Shown in pieces: positions 36,401 to 43,103 of a DNA stretch of 64,000 nucleotides; position 1 is the first letter of the stretch; each line of letters opens with the position of its first letter. The position numbers were made by a program, and so were the translations under genes. This DNA is from an uncultured Eubacteriales bacterium (GTDB lineage: Bacteria; Bacillota; Clostridia; Oscillospirales; Oscillospiraceae), in contig UQZA01000001.1 in the NCBI GenBank assembly GCA_900545515.1, positions 205,333 through 269,332 of the forward strand, written 5' to 3'. The notes under the pieces are model-generated. The model had not been told where the DNA came from and searched no databases. It was given only the letters and a program-made list of their open reading frames with translations.

Positions 36401-37754
36401 TGAGGGCATTGGTGTAAGAGCCGGGGGATCCGTCTGTCTGGAAATGGGGGTTATCCAGATAGTTATACCCGCCGGTATTGCCATGCTCCGACCAGTAGCC
36501 GCTGTTGCCGGAGGAAATGGTGACCACGGTGTCGGTGGTAGTCAGGAAATTCAACAGGCCGGCATAGGTCTCGTTGTACGGCTCGCCAGGCGCGCCGGAG
36601 CCCAAAGACAGGTTCACCGCGTCACAGCCCAGGACAATGGCGTCCTCAATAGCGGCCATGTAGTCGGAGTCGTAAGCGCCGCCGGACCGGCCAAAGACCT
36701 TCATCACGATGATCTGCGCATCGGGAGCGTTGCCCACCATGTGGACCGCATCCATGGCGGAAACAAATTCTTCGCCCCGCTTCAGATACCGGTTGGCCAC
36801 AGCAATGCCGGACACATGAGAGCCGTGCTCACCCTGGCTGTCTTTGTCGTGGGTGATCTCCAGACCCTTGTCGATGTAATTGAAGCCGAAGGGGATCTTG
36901 AGATTCCGGTACAGGTTGGAGGCCTCCAGGCCGCTGACCCGCTTGGCCGCATTCAGGATCGGATTCCCATTGGCATCGGTTTTGGCCAAAATCTCGGCCA
37001 CCTCTGCCTCGTCCATCACATCCAGGGCCGCCAGATAGTCTTCATACGATTGTCCTGCCTTCTGCGCGTCCTCCTGGAGGGCATGGGCCAGAGCGTCGGG
37101 ATCCATGGACTGATGATCCGTATCCAGGCCGGTGTCGATGATCGCAACCCGACTGCCAGCGCCGGTGTAGCCCGCCTGCCAGGCCAGGTTGGTGCCGGTC
37201 ATCCCGGTGGCAATGGCCATGTTGGGCCTGTCAGCCGCATCGGTCACCGCCTCCTGGGGCTCATACCGGGTCTCCAGAACCACCTGCTTGACGCCAGGGA
37301 CCTGGGAAATGGCCGCAATCTGGCCATATTCCACGTTGGCGGAAATCAGGTTGGCAGCCAAGGTCAGGTTCCAGACCACATCCAGCTTCTTGCCGGTGGC
37401 CTTCTGAACCTGGGCCGCCACATCGGTCTGCGCTTTCCCCAGGCCTGCGCGATAGGTCATCGCCGCCCCATTGTCGGCAATGCCGGCGGTGGAGTAGCCA
37501 GCTTCCAGGGTGGAAGGCTGCTCCAAAAGAATGGAAACGCGGACCAGATCGGTGGCCGCATAACTGGGTTCGCCTGTTGCGTTTTCCACGGCCTCAGTGA
37601 GGAGAGATGCGGAAACCGCGCTGTTGTCTACCTGCGTAAAGCTGACCTGGGACTCGCCGCCGCCCGCTGCGCCCACAGGCACAGCAAAGGAGAGCAGCAT
37701 CGCAAAGGTCAGGAGGTACGAAAGTAAACGGGTTGACAGATGCTTTCTTTCCAT
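30453..37754 (-). CDS. Second giant S8 subtilisin-like SLH-anchored protease
   Basis: A 2433-residue paralogue of the first protease. Signal peptide about 1-30; I9-like propeptide about 66-163; S8 domain with Asp207 (IIDTG), His310 (EHGSHVSG), Asn419 and Ser665 (SGTSMAAP); PA-type insert; dockerin-like calcium loops (about 835-888, D-F-N-G-D-G-K and D-L-D-G-N-G-K); propeller-like stretches; a BIG2-type domain (about 1470-1560); a cohesin-like domain (about 1905-2020); a tandem of about six CxxC repeats (about 2020-2235); three SLH motifs (about 2237-2433). ATG follows AAGGAGAAGG. It has its own promoter and operator and a regulator gene upstream, as for protease 1. Substrate unknown. Confidence 0.92.
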   Translation of the reverse strand: MERKHLSTRLLSYLLTFAMLLSFAVPVGAAGGGESQVSFTQVDNSAVSASLLTEAVENATGEPSYAATDLVRVSILLEQPSTLEAGYSTAGIADNGAAMTYRAGLGKAQTDVAAQVQKATGKKLDVVWNLTLAANLISANVEYGQIAAISQVPGVKQVVLETRYEPQEAVTDAADRPNMAIATGMTGTNLAWQAGYTGAGSRVAIIDTGLDTDHQSMDPDALAHALQEDAQKAGQSYEDYLAALDVMDEAEVAEILAKTDANGNPILNAAKRVSGLEASNLYRNLKIPFGFNYIDKGLEITHDKDSQGEHGSHVSGIAVANRYLKRGEEFVSAMDAVHMVGNAPDAQIIVMKVFGRSGGAYDSDYMAAIEDAIVLGCDAVNLSLGSGAPGEPYNETYAGLLNFLTTTDTVVTISSGNSGYWSEHGNTGGYNYLDNPHFQTDGSPGSYTNALTVASADNDGAVCAPFQVDGREFIYNDPVNEYTNKPLATLDVSEDGAGTELEYVFLDFGAPEEFSGIDVTGKVVFCSRGGGLSFYVKGENAVNAGAVATVICNNVEATLNMDLSSYTKDAPCVSIPLSEGQWIQAHSQKATTEDGRTYYTGKMRIYGTVHPVQLGGNPVVSYFSSWGVPGNLSLKPEITAPGGDIYSINGAVSQTDQYELMSGTSMAAPQVAGITALVKQAIRERGLSQEGITDRALAQSLMMSTAVPMRDENGNFFPVIQQGAGLVNTAAATSADTYVLVDGQPDGKVKAELGEDPERRGEYQFAFQIHNLEDRAKTFSLSADVFTQDHFVSYANGNQDETQLAQYMDLTTTALDADVSWTAGGKTILPEEELAACDFNGDGKTNGDDAQALLDYVTGKRSSIQNLQHGDLDGNGKVETYDAHLLLQKLRNDTTVSVPAGGSVEIQVSVRLTQKAREFLTDYVGGAYVEAFVNAKALADEEGVVGASHSIPVLAYYGSWTDAPMFDVGSYMEYSGNAEYRTPYLGNPDANFYGITYGDTPGSAYYFGGNPVLDEFYKPERNAINSTQGNTISMVGFAAIRNAAASRFCVTNLETGKILQEAQMGAVDGAFYYVNGGKWYNTENTMNINWTPDDSLQENDRVELSLTLAPALYVKEEGRVDWEALGKGASLSMPVTIDNTAPTLDGVSVDPIQKTMTVKAHDNQYIAAVVLFNAGGATVLDFDGTRDGVQAGDTCTYELDLQKANGNKFLVQVIDYANNVTTYVLKMQLGEEQPVPEMFAFDGKKGCWIGFNRGDTRESAQEIAVGNHTFFGATAADGVIVAIDGNADLYILNPEDLTEETFVTNLGMQLTDLAYNPKDQELYGVNNSNQLVRIDKLCGSAESLGAIGGDIGIVVNTLACDGEGNFYTVSYGNGFANQPGMVFTFTLDNISSPKRVTNNGYFNNYIQALEVNPNNGLLYWASYYDTSTETQEKYKGVLFEIDPKTGEVTNLGDFQTELTSLCIPEKHTGGHWYDPTDEIASMELSAEQLRLLQGAKQQLSATILPWTVRDRTVTWISSDEAVATVDPDGVVTAVGDGQCTITATSNLNAAVTANCQVEVESVHSSVEGVLEDMGGNVRFFSWNLENDRFWTPGVVTNVPSPIGAAVYDAENDKMYIRDNDWVKMHEVDAATGNIVKSSGSSWYSVDDLTALQLFGTVETPQVVGVAGADVYKPCAPISNSFGSTWRLPTRTYTGGSNLVAITSMGQAVNEEGVNCDLLYAMDNAGYLWAIWYDGEEISYNYMNTELSQMELVFPQKGGLHCCSMVADEDGVLYFSYYNGAGNDLYRLRYDPAEDIYRVHLLGNFGEGNYPACLTLAKRNDAAQGEGGFSVPVAPAMRAEAVTRTEEDVAREALLDSKDALAQDVRPAAAEAAEPQEAPVGGLDAVQAGMVQEAREALRLPAELLHVGHETQCNGKAGTLTITADEETTNGLITLEYDATKLTLTEASGKALLNSFHEEAGCLTFGYANQEAIPAGSVLATVTFTAEAGTEAEFAVTTLENNEDYPGKVEHITVTVPEHDYIVSVVPATCEAGGYTLYTCRNCGESYKDHLTDALGHDWSAWTETREPTCTEAGQEFRTCARCCETETRVVEATGHTYRVDVVAPTCETDGYTLHTCELCGYNYRDQVQKATGHSYSEWTVTKEATCTEAGEETRTCASCNETETRSVAAKGHTLKDTVVAATCTTEGYTLHECTVCGYSYRDTVTPALGHQWGQWTVEQEADCFHDGKETRTCATCSETESRIVPANDGNCPSKDFQDLDCTRWYHEGVDFALDQGFMVGMGDGRFLPNGELTRGQLMTILYRMAGEPEAAETTPFADVKMDQYYGQAIAWAAENGIAKGITDTRFAPNTAVTREQLVTFLFRYAQFSHEDVKGVCDLTEFADHKAVSDFACEPMAWAVDTGILTGMDGLLNPKGDATRAQIATMLLRYFVAF

Positions 37755-37938
37755 GTTCCTTCTCCTTATGTACCGGATGAAACCGGCAGATATTTATCTA
37801 CGGGAGCTGCGGCAGACGCTTTCTGGAGTTTATACTGCCGCACCCGTTAGATACACATTCGTTCCGCAAACCGCCCTGGATGGTAGTTGCCTCCGTTCTT
37901 ATTTTATTATTACTGCTTTGCTATTTCAAGCTCAATCT

Positions 37939-37958
37939 TACTGTCTGTACAAACAGTA
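37939..37958. promoter_or_regulatory. Palindromic operator of protease gene 2
   Basis: TACTGTCTGT-ACAAACAGTA, a 20-bp palindrome with a single mismatched pair, overlapping the -10 box and start site of the protease 2 promoter. Likely a repressor site; the sequence differs from the palindrome at protease 1. Confidence 0.6.
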
Positions 37959-37983
37959 TAAGCGGAGCGCATCAAAAAATCAA
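37955..37983 (-). promoter_or_regulatory. Promoter of protease gene 2
   Basis: TTGATT (37978-37983), 17 bases, TATACT (37955-37960) on the minus strand. The leader to the ATG is about 190 bases. Confidence 0.65.
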
Positions 37984-38002
37984 GCTTTTTTTCACAATAA
38001 CC

Positions 38003-38050
38003 AAAAAACCGGCTGATGCAAGGAGCGTTTCCGTTCCTCGCATCAGCCGG
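38003..38050 (-). terminator. Terminator of regulator gene 2
   Basis: CCGGCTGATGC/GCATCAGCCGG, an 11-bp stem with an inner AGGA/TCCT pair, followed by T6 on the minus strand, 20 bases after the regulator stop. Confidence 0.85.
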
Positions 38051-38069
38051 GTCTGCGTTTCCTCTATGT

Positions 38070-39194
38070 TCAACCATTTCTCCGCCTTTGGAAGAGATCC
38101 TGTACCTCACCGAAAAATTGGCCGATGCCGTCGATGTCCGTGGTATAATACGTCCGGAACTGCTCCTGCTCCTGCTTCAAGAAGCCGTGCCGGGTCAGGG
38201 CAGCCAGACTGCGGGACATGTTGCCGGTGTTGCTGCCGTTTTCCTCCGCCAGCTGCTGGCAATAGCTGCGGCCCTCGGACAGGCGCATCAGCAGCATCAG
38301 CTTGGTCTTGTCGCTCAGGGCGCGAAATGCGGCGCAAACCTCATCCAGATCCTCCCCATACATCCGGCGGGAGCACTCTGCCACCAGAGCGCCGCCAAAT
38401 ACAAAGAGGTTCCGCCCGTCATGGAGAATCGCCTCCCCCGTCTCGCTGTGGAACTCCGCCGCATCCATCAGGCAAAAGCAGACCTGGCGCTCGGCTGTCT
38501 CCGGGAGAGCCCAGTCCGGTTTGGTCCCCTCCAGAAATGCCTCCGGCTTCATGGTGAGAAAGCGGGAAGCCCAATATTCCCCCATACCCTCCATCAGCCA
38601 GGGGTACTCCTGCAGCTTCTGCTCCAGTCTTTGGCTATAAGGCAGAATCAACTCCGTGAGCCGGTCCATGGTAGCGTCATAATCCTCCAGGACACTTACA
38701 ACTTCCATGGCAAAGTCGCCGGAGAAGCCCATGCGGTAGACCTGGCGAAACAGGCCCTCCTGCTTTTCTCCGGAAGCCAGTGGCAGAAACGTTAAACCCG
38801 GAAGCCCACCGGCCAGGCGAAAGCCCCGCTCTTGGATCTGCCGCCAGTTCTCTTTCAGCACACGCGCCTCCCCGGCCAGGGTGTGGTCTCGCCACGCCTG
38901 AAAGGGAATGGTCATCACCCGGGCCATGGTGGTCGCATCCCGCCCCGGTCCCGGCTCCCTCCGGCCGAAAAAGTACTGCATCTCCGTTGCCTCCCGGTTC
39001 ACATCCTTGCAGACCTCCTGGACGATATCCTGGAGGCACTCCAGCCGCCGGTGCCAAGTCTCATCCACGTAGTTCCGGTAGAGACGCAGCATCGCGTCCC
39101 GGATCTCTAGCATGGAGATACGGTTGACATATTTGACCAACATCCCCACGGTCTCATATAGCATATAGGGTTTGGTGTCCAAAATCGTATTCAT
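38070..39194 (-). CDS. Second ArsR-type regulator with long N-terminal domain
   Basis: A 374-residue protein, exactly the length of the regulator at 9794-10918 and similar in layout: N-terminal PYMLYETVGMLVKYVNRIS (compare PAILYETIEAIYQRVNGIT in the first), a ~280-residue helical part, and an ArsR-like winged helix at about 285-374 with ALSDKTKLMLLMRL and the recognition helix NTGNMSRSLAALTRHG. ATG 39194 follows GGGAGG. Separate transcription unit (own promoter and terminator) immediately upstream of protease 2, which it probably controls. The N-terminal domain may sense a ligand; nothing in the sequence identifies it. Confidence 0.8.
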   Translation of the reverse strand: MNTILDTKPYMLYETVGMLVKYVNRISMLEIRDAMLRLYRNYVDETWHRRLECLQDIVQEVCKDVNREATEMQYFFGRREPGPGRDATTMARVMTIPFQAWRDHTLAGEARVLKENWRQIQERGFRLAGGLPGLTFLPLASGEKQEGLFRQVYRMGFSGDFAMEVVSVLEDYDATMDRLTELILPYSQRLEQKLQEYPWLMEGMGEYWASRFLTMKPEAFLEGTKPDWALPETAERQVCFCLMDAAEFHSETGEAILHDGRNLFVFGGALVAECSRRMYGEDLDEVCAAFRALSDKTKLMLLMRLSEGRSYCQQLAEENGSNTGNMSRSLAALTRHGFLKQEQEQFRTYYTTDIDGIGQFFGEVQDLFQRRRNG

Positions 39195-39209
39195 GTGTAC
39201 CTCCCAGAC

Positions 39210-39223
39210 TTCATATCCATGAA
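39210..39223. promoter_or_regulatory. Short inverted repeat in the regulator 2 leader
   Basis: TTCAT-N4-ATGAA directly after the -10 box of the regulator promoter; possible autoregulatory site. Confidence 0.3.
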
Positions 39224-39227
39224 TTTT

Positions 39228-39257
39228 ATTATACGGTGCAGAGCGCGCGCCTGTCAA
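39228..39257 (-). promoter_or_regulatory. Promoter of regulator gene 2
   Basis: TTGACA (39252-39257), 18 bases, TATAAT (39228-39233) on the minus strand. Confidence 0.75.
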
Positions 39258-39305
39258 GGCTCCGGCCAATTCCCATCCGGGCAGCAGCATTTACGTTCTC
39301 CGTAC

Positions 39306-39359
39306 TGGTGTGCTGAAATGACCGGCATAGGCATCCGGTCATCAGCTTCAGCAACACCA
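39306..39359. repeat. Intergenic hairpin between regulator 2 and glyQS
   Basis: A 54-base stem-loop: TGGTGT, GCTGAA and ATGACCGG pair in order with CCGGTCAT, TTCAGC and ACACCA, with a small CAGC bulge and a 9-base loop. No T-tract on either side. The rest of 39258-39464 holds no gene I can see. Confidence 0.5.
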
Positions 39360-39464
39360 CTTGACATGTCATGGCGCGGGAACTCCCTTGGCTTCCCCGG
39401 AGAGGCCGCATCCATGCCTCTCGCAAACCCATGGCATCAACTGACGGAAATCCCGGGGAAACTG

Positions 39465-39493
39465 TTGATTTTCCACCTGGTATCCGATATAAT
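39465..39493 (+). promoter_or_regulatory. Promoter of glyQS
   Basis: TTGATT (39465-39470), 17 bases, TATAAT (39488-39493). The leader is only about 45 bases, too short for a T-box. Confidence 0.7.
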
Positions 39494-39542
39494 GTATGAT
39501 TAGATTGAAAAAAGCAATGACCGCTTGCAGGAGGTAACCGAA

Positions 39543-40973
39543 ATGCTGAAAAACGCGGATAAAACCATGGAAAAAATTGTAGCCCTGTGTAAAAATCGGG
39601 GCTTTGTATTTGCCGGCTCAGAGATTTATGGCGGACTGGCCAATACCTGGGATTACGGTCCCCTGGGTGTGGAGTTGAAAAACAACGTCAAGCGGGCCTG
39701 GTGGAAGAAGTTTGTTCAGGAGAGCCCCTACAACGTGGGACAGGACGCCGCCATTCTGATGAATCCGCAGGTCTGGGTGGCTTCTGGCCACGTCAACACC
39801 TTCAATGACCCGCTCATCGACTGCAAAGCCTGCAAAATGCGGCACCGGGCGGACAAGCTCATTGAAGATTACCTGGCTGCCAACGGCATAGAAGACGTGA
39901 ATGTGGAGGCGATGGACAACGACAGTCTGGTGGCCTACATCCGGGAGAAGCAGATCCCCTGCCCCGGCTGTGGCAAATCCGACTTCACCGACATCCGGAA
40001 GTTTAATTTGATGTTCAAAACCCACCAAGGCGTCACCGAGGACTCCGCCGCAGAGGTCTACCTCCGGCCGGAGACCGCTCAGGGCATTTTCGTGAACTTT
40101 AACAACCTGCTCCGGACCACCCGGCGGAAGCTGCCCTTCGGCGTGTGCCAAATTGGCAAATCCTTCCGCAATGAGATCACCCCGGGCAACTTCACCTTCC
40201 GGACCCGGGAGTTCGAGCAGATGGAGCTGGAGTTCTTCTGCAAACCCGGCACGGACCTGGAGTGGTTCCAGTATTGGCGGAGCTTCTGCCACCAGTGGCT
40301 CCTGAATCTGGGCATGCGGGATGAGAACCTGCGGCTCCGGGACCACGCCCCGGAGGAGCTGTGCTTCTACTCCAAGGCCACCACAGACTTCGAGTTCCTC
40401 TTCCCCTTCGGCTGGGGTGAGCTCTGGGGCGTGGCGGACCGCACCGATTACGACCTGACCCAGCATGAGAAAACTTCTGGTCAGGATCTCAAATACTTTG
40501 ACCAGGAATCCGGGGAGCATTACGTGCCTTACGTGGTGGAGCCCTCCCTGGGCGCCGACCGGGTCACCCTGGCCTTCCTCATTGACGCTTATGATGAAGA
40601 GGTGGTGGGCCAGGACAAGAAGGGCGCCGACGATGTGCGCACAGTTCTGCACCTGCATCCCGCCCTGGCTCCCTATAAAGCCGCCGTGCTGCCCCTGTCC
40701 AAGAAGCTCTCCGGCAAGGCCGAAGAGATCTATCACCAACTGCAGAAGGACTTTATGGTGGACTTTGACGACACCGGCTCCATCGGCAAGCGGTACCGCC
40801 GCCAGGACGAGATCGGCACGCCCCTGTGCATCACCGTAGACTTCCAGACTGTGGGCGATGAAACCACCCCCGCCGACCACTGCGTCACCGTCCGGGATCG
40901 GGACACCATGGAGCAGGTCCGGATTCCCATTGAAAGCCTCAAAGCATATATCCAGGAAAAAATGGCGTTCTAA
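39543..40973 (+). CDS. glyQS: Glycyl-tRNA synthetase, single-chain type
   Basis: A 476-residue class II synthetase that charges tRNA-Gly. It shows FVFAGSEIYGGLANTWDYGPLGVELKNN near the N-terminus, the motif 2 region around FRNEITPGNFTFRTREFEQMELE, and the motif 3 region PSLGADRVTLAFL, followed by the anticodon-binding domain (HPALAPYKAAVLPL onward). This is the homodimeric type, not the alpha2beta2 type. ATG 39543 has AGGAGG 8 bases upstream. A DUF975 gene follows at 30 bases, probably on the same transcript. Confidence 0.96.
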   Translation: MLKNADKTMEKIVALCKNRGFVFAGSEIYGGLANTWDYGPLGVELKNNVKRAWWKKFVQESPYNVGQDAAILMNPQVWVASGHVNTFNDPLIDCKACKMRHRADKLIEDYLAANGIEDVNVEAMDNDSLVAYIREKQIPCPGCGKSDFTDIRKFNLMFKTHQGVTEDSAAEVYLRPETAQGIFVNFNNLLRTTRRKLPFGVCQIGKSFRNEITPGNFTFRTREFEQMELEFFCKPGTDLEWFQYWRSFCHQWLLNLGMRDENLRLRDHAPEELCFYSKATTDFEFLFPFGWGELWGVADRTDYDLTQHEKTSGQDLKYFDQESGEHYVPYVVEPSLGADRVTLAFLIDAYDEEVVGQDKKGADDVRTVLHLHPALAPYKAAVLPLSKKLSGKAEEIYHQLQKDFMVDFDDTGSIGKRYRRQDEIGTPLCITVDFQTVGDETTPADHCVTVRDRDTMEQVRIPIESLKAYIQEKMAF

Positions 40974-41003
40974 ATTGATATCATTAGGAAAGGAGGCGGC
41001 ATC

Positions 41004-41702
41004 ATGTACGCAGCGGATTTCCGGCAGCGGGCCCGGCTCGCCCTCCGAACTAGGTGGGCGCCGGCAGTTCTGACTGCCTTGGTTGCATCCTTGCTGGGTG
41101 CAGAGCTCTTCCCCTTGGATTTGCAAATCCAGTTGGATCCCACTCAGATTCAGCAGCTCCTCTTGAACCCAACCCTTGTGCCCATTTTTCAGGGTATGGT
41201 CGCCTGGTCCCTCACCTTGGCAATCATTGGGTTCTTTTTGGGCGGGGTCACCCATTTGGGCTACTGCCGGTTCCAGCTGAATTTGCTGGATCAAAAGCCG
41301 GCGCAGCTGAGCGACCTGTTCTCCCAGTTCCACCGCTTTGGGGCAGGCTTCTGCTTGAATCTTCTCACAGGTCTCTTTATATTCCTGTGGAGTCTTCTTT
41401 TGTTTGTCCCTGGCCTCATAGCCGCTTATCGCTACGCTATGGCCCCCTACATTCTGGCAGAAGACCCCGGCTGCACCGCCAGCGAGGCCCTGGCCCGCTC
41501 CACGGAAATGATGCGGGGCTATAAGGCCCGCCTGTTTTGCCTGGACCTCAGCTTCTTCGGCTGGCGGCTGCTGGGAATTCTGACCCTTGGCATTGGCAAC
41601 CTGTGGGTCAATCCCTACTCCACCCTCTCCACCGCCGCCTTCTACCGCTGGCGCTGCCAGGAGAACCCGGCGTTCGCTCCGCCCGCGCAAGAGACTCCAT
41701 AA
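41004..41702 (+). CDS. DUF975-family membrane protein
   Basis: A 232-residue protein with about four to five membrane segments. The N-terminal A-D-F-R-Q-R-A-R-L-A-L motif, the glycine-rich second helix (GGVTHLGYCRF) and the VPGLIAAYRYAMAPYILAEDP-type segment are characteristic of DUF975 (PF06161). Function unknown; integral membrane. Start follows AAAGGAGG. It is 30 bases downstream of glyQS and is closed by a bidirectional terminator. Confidence 0.88.
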   Translation: MYAADFRQRARLALRTRWAPAVLTALVASLLGAELFPLDLQIQLDPTQIQQLLLNPTLVPIFQGMVAWSLTLAIIGFFLGGVTHLGYCRFQLNLLDQKPAQLSDLFSQFHRFGAGFCLNLLTGLFIFLWSLLLFVPGLIAAYRYAMAPYILAEDPGCTASEALARSTEMMRGYKARLFCLDLSFFGWRLLGILTLGIGNLWVNPYSTLSTAAFYRWRCQENPAFAPPAQETP

Positions 41703-41724
41703 CAATCCAACGCCTGTTATCGAA

Positions 41725-41782
41725 AGAGGCTGCCACAAACCGGAACGGTTCAAACCGCTTCGTTTTGTGGCAGCCTTCTTTG
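41725..41782. terminator. Bidirectional terminator between DUF975 and dacF
   Basis: AGGCTGCCACAAA and TTTTGTGGCAGCCT pair around an inner CGGTT/AACCG stem; T-rich on the right, A-rich on the left. Confidence 0.8.
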
Positions 41783-41798
41783 ATTGCAGGCTCCTTTT

Positions 41799-42962
41799 CT
41801 ATTCCACTTGCCCCGCCATGCAGATCCTTCGTAGCACGCCGGCAAATAAATCCTTCCACGTGAGGCGGGCAACCCCTTCCTGAGCCACCAGAGGAATCTC
41901 CGCCAAAATCTGGCCGTCTGCCTGAACTGTCAACGTGCCCAGGCGCTGCCCCTGGCTCACGGGCGCCTGAACAGATGGCTCCAGCTCCACGGTCCGGGTA
42001 ACCGACTGGCGGAGGCTCTTGTCAATGAGCAGCTGCTCCTCTCCAGACGGCACGGGCTGCACCGTCCCGGCCTCTCCCAAAACTACCGGAACCGGGGAGA
42101 GGGGCTCTCCCTCCTGCACCGGCACCAGGGCATAGTTGGCAAAGCCGTAATCCAGCAGCGCCTTGGCAGATTGGAACCGGTCCGGCGAGCTGGCGCAGTG
42201 GAGAACCACCGCCACCAGCTCCAGCCCATCCCGCTGGGCACTGGCAGACAGGCAGTGCCCAGCGGAGGAGGTATAGCCGGTTTTGAGCCCGGTGGTGCCC
42301 TCGTAAAACCGGACCAGCTTATTGGTATTGGCCAGGCCAAAGGCGCCGTTTCGCACCGTATCCATCCAAATAGTGGTGAACTTCTTAATATCCGGATGGT
42401 GCAACAGCAGCTCCCGGGACATGAGGGCAATGTCATAGGCGCTGGTCAAATGCTCTGCAGCGGAGGGCTCGTCGTCCAGGCCGGTGCAGTTGACAAAGTG
42501 GGTGTCCTCCATGCCCAGCTCCTTGGCGCGGGCATTCATTTTCTCCACAAATCCAGCCTCGCTGCCTGCAAGGAACTCCGCCATGGCGCAGGCGCAGTCG
42601 TTGGCAGAGGACACGGTAATGGATTTTACCATCTCCTCCACCGACATGGTCTCCCCCACCTTCAGATAGACCTGACTGCCACCCTTGGCCGCCGCCGCCT
42701 CAGAGGCAGTTACGGTATCCTGCCAGGAGATTTTCCCGGAATCCACCGCCTCCATAATGAGAAGCAGAGTCATCACCTTGGTGACGCTGGCTGGCGCCAG
42801 CCGTTCATGAGAATTGGTCTCGTACAGCACCGTCCCTGTAGCCAGATCCATAAGCACCGCCGACGGCGCAGCCAGCTGCAAGTCTACCGCACCAGCCGGA
42901 AGCGCCAGCATTCCACCCAATATGCCTGCCAGAAGCAGCACAATGACGATTCGTTTACCCAT
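41799..42962 (-). CDS. dacF: D-alanyl-D-alanine carboxypeptidase, DacF type (PBP)
   Basis: A 387-residue low-molecular-weight penicillin-binding protein that trims the terminal D-Ala from peptidoglycan stem peptides. Signal peptide about 1-25 (cleavage after AGA); SxxK at Ser59-Lys62, SxN at Ser119-Asn121, KTG at 227-229; a C-terminal beta domain (about 275-387) ending in a short amphipathic helix for membrane attachment. The ATG at 42962 is preferred to one two codons earlier because GGGAGG then has a normal spacing of 7 bases. Expected at the outer face of the membrane. Confidence 0.94.
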   Translation of the reverse strand: MGKRIVIVLLLAGILGGMLALPAGAVDLQLAAPSAVLMDLATGTVLYETNSHERLAPASVTKVMTLLLIMEAVDSGKISWQDTVTASEAAAAKGGSQVYLKVGETMSVEEMVKSITVSSANDCACAMAEFLAGSEAGFVEKMNARAKELGMEDTHFVNCTGLDDEPSAAEHLTSAYDIALMSRELLLHHPDIKKFTTIWMDTVRNGAFGLANTNKLVRFYEGTTGLKTGYTSSAGHCLSASAQRDGLELVAVVLHCASSPDRFQSAKALLDYGFANYALVPVQEGEPLSPVPVVLGEAGTVQPVPSGEEQLLIDKSLRQSVTRTVELEPSVQAPVSQGQRLGTLTVQADGQILAEIPLVAQEGVARLTWKDLFAGVLRRICMAGQVE

Positions 42963-43044
42963 ATCCATCCCTCCCGGTTTTGCTACAGCCTATGTTCCCG
43001 GGGACAAGAATATGATGGCCAGTCCCGGTTAACAGGCAGATACC

Positions 43045-43084
43045 AAAAAGCTGCGGGCAGAGCGCATCGGCCCCTCCCGCAGCT
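43045..43084 (-). terminator. Terminator of the YcxB-like gene
   Basis: Perfect 9-bp stem AGCTGCGGG/CCCGCAGCT followed by T5 on the minus strand. Confidence 0.85.
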
Positions 43085-43103
43085 GGTAGAATTCTACCCT
43101 TTT

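Noticed and set aside
39465..39542. T-box leader before glyQS
   Set aside because: The leader is about 45 bases long and has no T-box sequence.
39618..41753. 711-codon minus-strand frame
   Set aside because: Antisense to glyQS and the DUF975 gene, which have clear family motifs.
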